DNA from: Rhodobacter sp. NTK016B
GTDB lineage: Bacteria > Pseudomonadota > Alphaproteobacteria > Rhodobacterales > Rhodobacteraceae
Assembly: GCF_017303295.1 (NCBI RefSeq)
Contig: NZ_JAFKOK010000001.1
Span: 248,001 to 312,000, forward strand
Direction: 5' to 3'
DNA: 64,000 bases
Shown: positions 60,838-64,000 of the stretch, one piece after another
Numbering within the stretch: the first letter of the stretch is position 1
Layout: each line of letters starts with the position of its first letter
Notes under the pieces: model-generated
Told to the model about the DNA's origin: nothing
What the model saw: only the letters and a program-made list of their open reading frames with translations
The model's database searches: none
Translations under genes and position numbers: made by a program

Positions 60838-62915
60838 TGTGCGGTCTCCTGCATCGTGTCGGTAAGCAGCACATGGCCGCCCGCGATGACCCGCGCATCG
60901 AACCCGCGCGGGACGTGGATGGTGGTGCCCTTGTCCTTGATCAGCGCGGGGCCGGGCAGCGGCGCGGCGCCCAGCTGGCTGCGCAGGATCTGCGCGGCGG
61001 GGACCATGGCATCGGTGTCGAGATCGTAAAGCGGGGCCTCGGGCGGCAGATCCCGCTCAAGCGGGTCAATGACGGCAATCTGGCGCCCTCCCCCGTCTTG
61101 CGCTGCAACCCGAAGGCTGAGCGCGACGATTTCCACCGGAATCCGGTCGAGCGCTCGCTTGTAAAGGCTGGCATAATGGCGCTGGAACAGGCTGTGCAGC
61201 GCGCTGGCATCGGCCTCTTGCAGGTCGCGGTCCTCGACATCGATCTGCAGCGTCTGGCCTTGCCCCTTGTAGCGCATGAAGAGCGTGCGCTGTGCGCGCT
61301 GCGGCGTGCCGGGCGAGGCGGCCTCGACAAAGGCGCCCGCCTCGCTCGCCATCTCGGCATAAAGCCGGTTGTAGAGCGCGGCGTCAAACCGGGCGAGCGG
61401 CATCGACACGGTACGCGACAGCTCGAAAACCGCTTCGGCCTGCAGAAAGCCAATGGCCGAGCCGATGCCCGCACCCTGCGGCACGATGATGCGCGACACA
61501 CCCAGCTTGCGGGCGATGCGCGCGGCATGGATGCCGCCGCCGCCGCCAAAGGCGATCATCGCCCGGGCGCGCAGATCGACGCCCTTCTCGCGGGCATGTT
61601 CGCGCGCGGCGCCGGCCATCTGTTCCTCGACCACCTCGGCCAGAGCCGCCGCCGCGCCCTGCGGGCCAAGGCCCAGCGGACGGCCCACGCCGGCCTCAAG
61701 CGCCTGCGTGGCCAGCGCCGGGTCGATGACGATGCCCGAGCCGTCGAAATCCCCGGGCGACAGGCGGCCCAGTTGCAGATTGGCATCGGTCACGGCGGCG
61801 TCGGTCCCGCCGCGGGCATAACAGGCCGGACCGGGATCCGCACCCGCGCTGTCGGGGCCGACCTGCAGGCGGCGCTGCGCATCGACGCGGGCGATCGAGC
61901 CGCCCCCTGCGCCGATTTCGACAAGGTCGATGACCGGGATACGCGCGGGCAGACCGCTGCCCTGCCGGTGCATATGTTCGCGCGCCATCTCGAAAGACGG
62001 GCTGCGGCGCGGCACGCCATTCTCGATCAGGCAGACCTTGGCGGTCGTGCCGCCCATGTCGAAGGCGAGGATCTCGCGCTCATCCAGCGTGCGGGCCAGA
62101 TGCGCGGCGAAAACCGCACCGCCTGCGGGGCCGGATTCGACCAGCCGGATCGGATAGCGCCGCGCGGTGTCGAGATGGCACAACCCGCCATTCGACAGGA
62201 ACATGAAGACCGGTGCGAACAGGCCCAGCGTCGCCAGCCCGACCTCGAGCCGGTCGAGATAACGGGCAACCTGCGGCTGGACGAAGGCATTGGCAGCGGT
62301 GGTCGAGAAGCGCGCGTATTCGCCGATCTCGGGCGAGACGTCGCTCGACAGGCTGAACAGCACGCCGGGCAGCAGCGGCTGCAGGATGTCCAGCGCGCGG
62401 CGCTCATGGTCGGGGTTTACATGCGCATGCAGAAAACAGAGGGCGACGCTTTCGATCCGCTCGGCTTTCAGCGTCGCAGCCAGATCGCGCAGCCCCTCTT
62501 CATCAAGCGGCAACAGCACCGCGCCGTCAGACGCCATGCGTTCGGGCACGGGAAAGCGCCACCAGCGGGGGATCAGCGGCTCGGGCTTGACGATGGTGAT
62601 GTCGTACTGGTCGAAGCGCCCCTCATCCCCCATCGCCAGCACGTCGCGAAACCCCTGCGTCGTGATCATCGCGGTGCGCGCGCCCTTGCGGGCGATGATC
62701 GCGTTGGTGGCCAGCGTGGTGCCATGGACAATGCCTGTCACCTGCCCTGGCGCGATGCCGGCCCGCGACAGGATCTGCGCCACGCCGTCAAGGATCGCGC
62801 GTTCCGGCGCGCGCGGCGTGGTGGGCAGCTTGAGCGTGGTCAGCCCCCCGGGCGTCGCGAGCGCAAAATCGGTGAAGGTGCCCCCCACATCGATCCCGAT
62901 CCGAATGTCTGTCAT
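60834..62915 (-). CDS. hyuA: Hydantoinase A/oxoprolinase family protein
   Basis: The 693-residue protein begins with the actin-fold ATPase signature RIGIDVGGTFTDFALA, then HGTTLATNAI and, in the second half, ILAFDMGGTTAKVCLIENG (second phosphate loop) and IAFGGGGGIHAARIA. It provides the ATP-using half of the HyuAB enzyme. It is the first gene of the operon, divergent from kynureninase. Typical length for the family. The substrate is unknown. Confidence 0.93.
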   Translation of the reverse strand: MTDIRIGIDVGGTFTDFALATPGGLTTLKLPTTPRAPERAILDGVAQILSRAGIAPGQVTGIVHGTTLATNAIIARKGARTAMITTQGFRDVLAMGDEGRFDQYDITIVKPEPLIPRWWRFPVPERMASDGAVLLPLDEEGLRDLAATLKAERIESVALCFLHAHVNPDHERRALDILQPLLPGVLFSLSSDVSPEIGEYARFSTTAANAFVQPQVARYLDRLEVGLATLGLFAPVFMFLSNGGLCHLDTARRYPIRLVESGPAGGAVFAAHLARTLDEREILAFDMGGTTAKVCLIENGVPRRSPSFEMAREHMHRQGSGLPARIPVIDLVEIGAGGGSIARVDAQRRLQVGPDSAGADPGPACYARGGTDAAVTDANLQLGRLSPGDFDGSGIVIDPALATQALEAGVGRPLGLGPQGAAAALAEVVEEQMAGAAREHAREKGVDLRARAMIAFGGGGGIHAARIARKLGVSRIIVPQGAGIGSAIGFLQAEAVFELSRTVSMPLARFDAALYNRLYAEMASEAGAFVEAASPGTPQRAQRTLFMRYKGQGQTLQIDVEDRDLQEADASALHSLFQRHYASLYKRALDRIPVEIVALSLRVAAQDGGGRQIAVIDPLERDLPPEAPLYDLDTDAMVPAAQILRSQLGAAPLPGPALIKDKGTTIHVPRGFDARVIAGGHVLLTDTMQETAQ

Positions 62916-63003
62916 GGGCGTGTCTCCGTATCCGAGGGGCGCATTCCGATTGCCGTTGCACTGCGCTCGGGTGAGGGCGCGGGCGTGCCTTCGGACTCTT
63001 TAC

Positions 63004-63029
63004 TCATAACTCATTATTCATTATTTCAT
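63004..63029. promoter_or_regulatory. Tandem TCAT heptad repeats in the hyuA/kynU divergent gap
   Basis: TCAT recurs at 63004, 63011, 63018 and 63026, giving tandem units TCATAAC, TCATTAT, TCATTAT and TTCAT in an AT-rich patch about 90 bases before hyuA. It probably belongs to the hyuA promoter and could be a regulator site, for example for the GntR at 58.4 kb. Confidence 0.45.
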
Positions 63030-63088
63030 GTAGCCATGCCAGACCGGCCTGCGCGCTGTCAATTGCCGATGCGGCGGGAGCGGTCATA

Positions 63089-63102
63089 TTTTAAACTTGA
63101 AA
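63089..63102. promoter_or_regulatory. TTTTAAACTTGAAA site before kynureninase
   Basis: This 14-base site is identical to the one in the anthranilate operon promoter (23428-23441). It lies 65 bases before the kynureninase start and is followed by a second ACTTAA. It is a candidate operator of the MarR regulator encoded at 23.6 kb. Confidence 0.6.
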
Positions 63103-63167
63103 CTTAACCGGCGCGGCACTAGCGTTGGGGCGTTTCTGCCATCGCTCACCCGCCCGAGGATTGCCCT

Positions 63168-64000
63168 GTGCCGACCGATTTCTCTGCCACCCGCGCTCTG
63201 TTCGACCTGCCCGAGGGGGTGATCTATCTCGACGGCAACTCGCTGGGCCCGCTGCCCAGCGCCGTGCCCGCACGCCTGCAACAGGCCGCGACCGACGAAT
63301 GGGGCCAGATGCTGATCACCGGCTGGAACAAGGCCGGATGGATGGAACTGCCCACGAAGATCGGCGACCGCATCGCACGCATCATCGGCGCCGAGCCGGG
63401 CCATGTGGTGCTGGGCGACACGCTGTCGATCAAGGTCTATCAGGCGCTGGCATCGTCGCTGGAAATGAACCCGAAGCGCCGGGTGATCCTGTCGGATACC
63501 GGCAATTTCCCCTCGGACCTGTACATGGCCGAGGGGCTGTGCCGCACGCTGGGCCCGGAATACAGCCTGAAGACCGTGGCCCCCGAAGACGTGCTCGACG
63601 CCATCGACGACAGCGTCGCCGTGCTGATGATCACCGAGGTCGATTACCGCACCGGACGCCGCCACGACATGGCCGCGCTGACCGCCAAGGCGCATTCGGT
63701 GGGCGCGCTGGCGGTCTGGGATCTGGCGCATTCGGCCGGGGCCACGGATGTGAAAGTGGCCGAGGGCAACGCGGATTTCGCGGTCGGCTGCAGCTATAAG
63801 TACCTCAATTCCGGCCCGGGTGGCCCGGCCTTCATCTATGTCGCGCCCCGCCATGCCGAAATCGCACGCCCGGCCCTGTCGGGCTGGCTGGGCCACGAGG
63901 CGCCCTTCGCCTTCGACCTCGATTACCGGCCCGGGCGTGGCATCGAGCGGATGCGCGTGGGCACACCGCCGGTGCTGCAACTTGCGGCCCTCGACGCCGC
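63168..64000 (+). CDS. kynU: Kynureninase, partial (cut by the window edge)
   Basis: About 277 residues of a kynureninase are visible; the C-terminal third lies outside the window. This pyridoxal-phosphate enzyme splits kynurenine into anthranilate and alanine. Visible are VIYLDGNSLGPLP near the start, GDTLSIKVYQALASSL, the cofactor aspartate in VWDLAHSAGA and the cofactor lysine K211 in CSYKYLNSGPGGPAF. The start codon is GTG at 63168, with GAGGA 9 bases upstream. Kynurenine-pathway genes are expected beyond the edge. Confidence 0.94.
   Translation, partial: MPTDFSATRALFDLPEGVIYLDGNSLGPLPSAVPARLQQAATDEWGQMLITGWNKAGWMELPTKIGDRIARIIGAEPGHVVLGDTLSIKVYQALASSLEMNPKRRVILSDTGNFPSDLYMAEGLCRTLGPEYSLKTVAPEDVLDAIDDSVAVLMITEVDYRTGRRHDMAALTAKAHSVGALAVWDLAHSAGATDVKVAEGNADFAVGCSYKYLNSGPGGPAFIYVAPRHAEIARPALSGWLGHEAPFAFDLDYRPGRGIERMRVGTPPVLQLAALDA

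Noticed and set aside
60837-63107. Long open frame of 756 codons on the plus strand
   Set aside because: Antisense to hyuA; it has no similarity and a composition typical of antisense frames.
1-64000. CRISPR arrays, rRNA, tRNA genes and complete insertion sequences
   Set aside because: None was recognised by reading both strands; short tRNA genes cannot be excluded without a covariance-model search.

Overview
The window reads as a chromosomal segment of a GC-rich heterotrophic alphaproteobacterium, most likely of the Rhodobacterales (Paracoccaceae/Roseobacteraceae). That is an inference from base composition, two TRAP transporter systems, many IclR-free GntR/Lrp/TetR-type local regulators, dense catabolic operons with ATGA/TGATG stop-start overlaps, and a NRAMP/MntR pair. 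No rRNA, tRNA, CRISPR array, complete insertion sequence or intact phage was seen.

Region by region. 1-3.1 kb: a truncated Mu-like prophage protease, then a minus-strand run of a transglutaminase-like protein, two very small proteins, a DUF982 protein and a cold-shock protein. 3.7-6.2 kb: a CHASE-PAS hybrid histidine kinase ending at a strong hairpin. 6.2-7.5 kb: two damaged short-chain dehydrogenase (SDR) genes. 7.6-14.1 kb: a TetR regulator and an aminotransferase / TRAP transporter / M20 amidohydrolase operon, probably for an N-acylated or amino substrate. 14.1-16.1 kb: an Lrp regulator divergent from an EamA exporter, plus a GFA-like zinc protein.

16.1-24.0 kb: a full anthranilate (2-aminobenzoate) degradation operon of the aerobic CoA-dependent type (CoA ligase, bifunctional aminobenzoyl-CoA monooxygenase/reductase, SDR, enoyl-CoA hydratase, acyl-CoA dehydrogenase, RidA deaminase) facing a MarR regulator. 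24.2-26.1 kb: UbiD/UbiX decarboxylase pair. 26.9-28.8 kb: MntR and MntH. 28.8-33.8 kb: DabA/DabB inorganic-carbon uptake complex with a NhaR-like LysR regulator. 33.8-36.3 kb: SDR/HxlR pair, ASCH protein and glutathione transferase.

36.3-44.3 kb: GntR regulator facing an operon of SDR, TRAP transporter, two more SDRs and a ketosteroid-dehydrogenase-like flavoprotein; the substrate is unknown. 44.4 kb: topoisomerase IB. 45.4-55.8 kb: a peptide-type ABC importer with an embedded Asp/Glu racemase-family enzyme, divergent from a thiamine-diphosphate enzyme and a flavin oxidase, with an AraC regulator. 55.8-62.9 kb: RidA, aldehyde dehydrogenase, methyltransferase, GntR and the hydantoinase/oxoprolinase pair HyuA/HyuB. 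The window ends inside a kynureninase gene (63.2 kb to the edge).

The most informative link is that the kynureninase promoter and the promoter of the anthranilate operon, 40 kb apart, carry the same 14-base site TTTTAAACTTGAAA. Kynureninase makes anthranilate, so the MarR protein at 23.6 kb may coordinate tryptophan/kynurenine breakdown with anthranilate breakdown. The best candidates for undescribed catabolic systems are the TRAP/SDR/flavoprotein operon (37.1-44.3 kb) and the ABC/racemase/thiamine enzyme cluster (45.4-55.8 kb).
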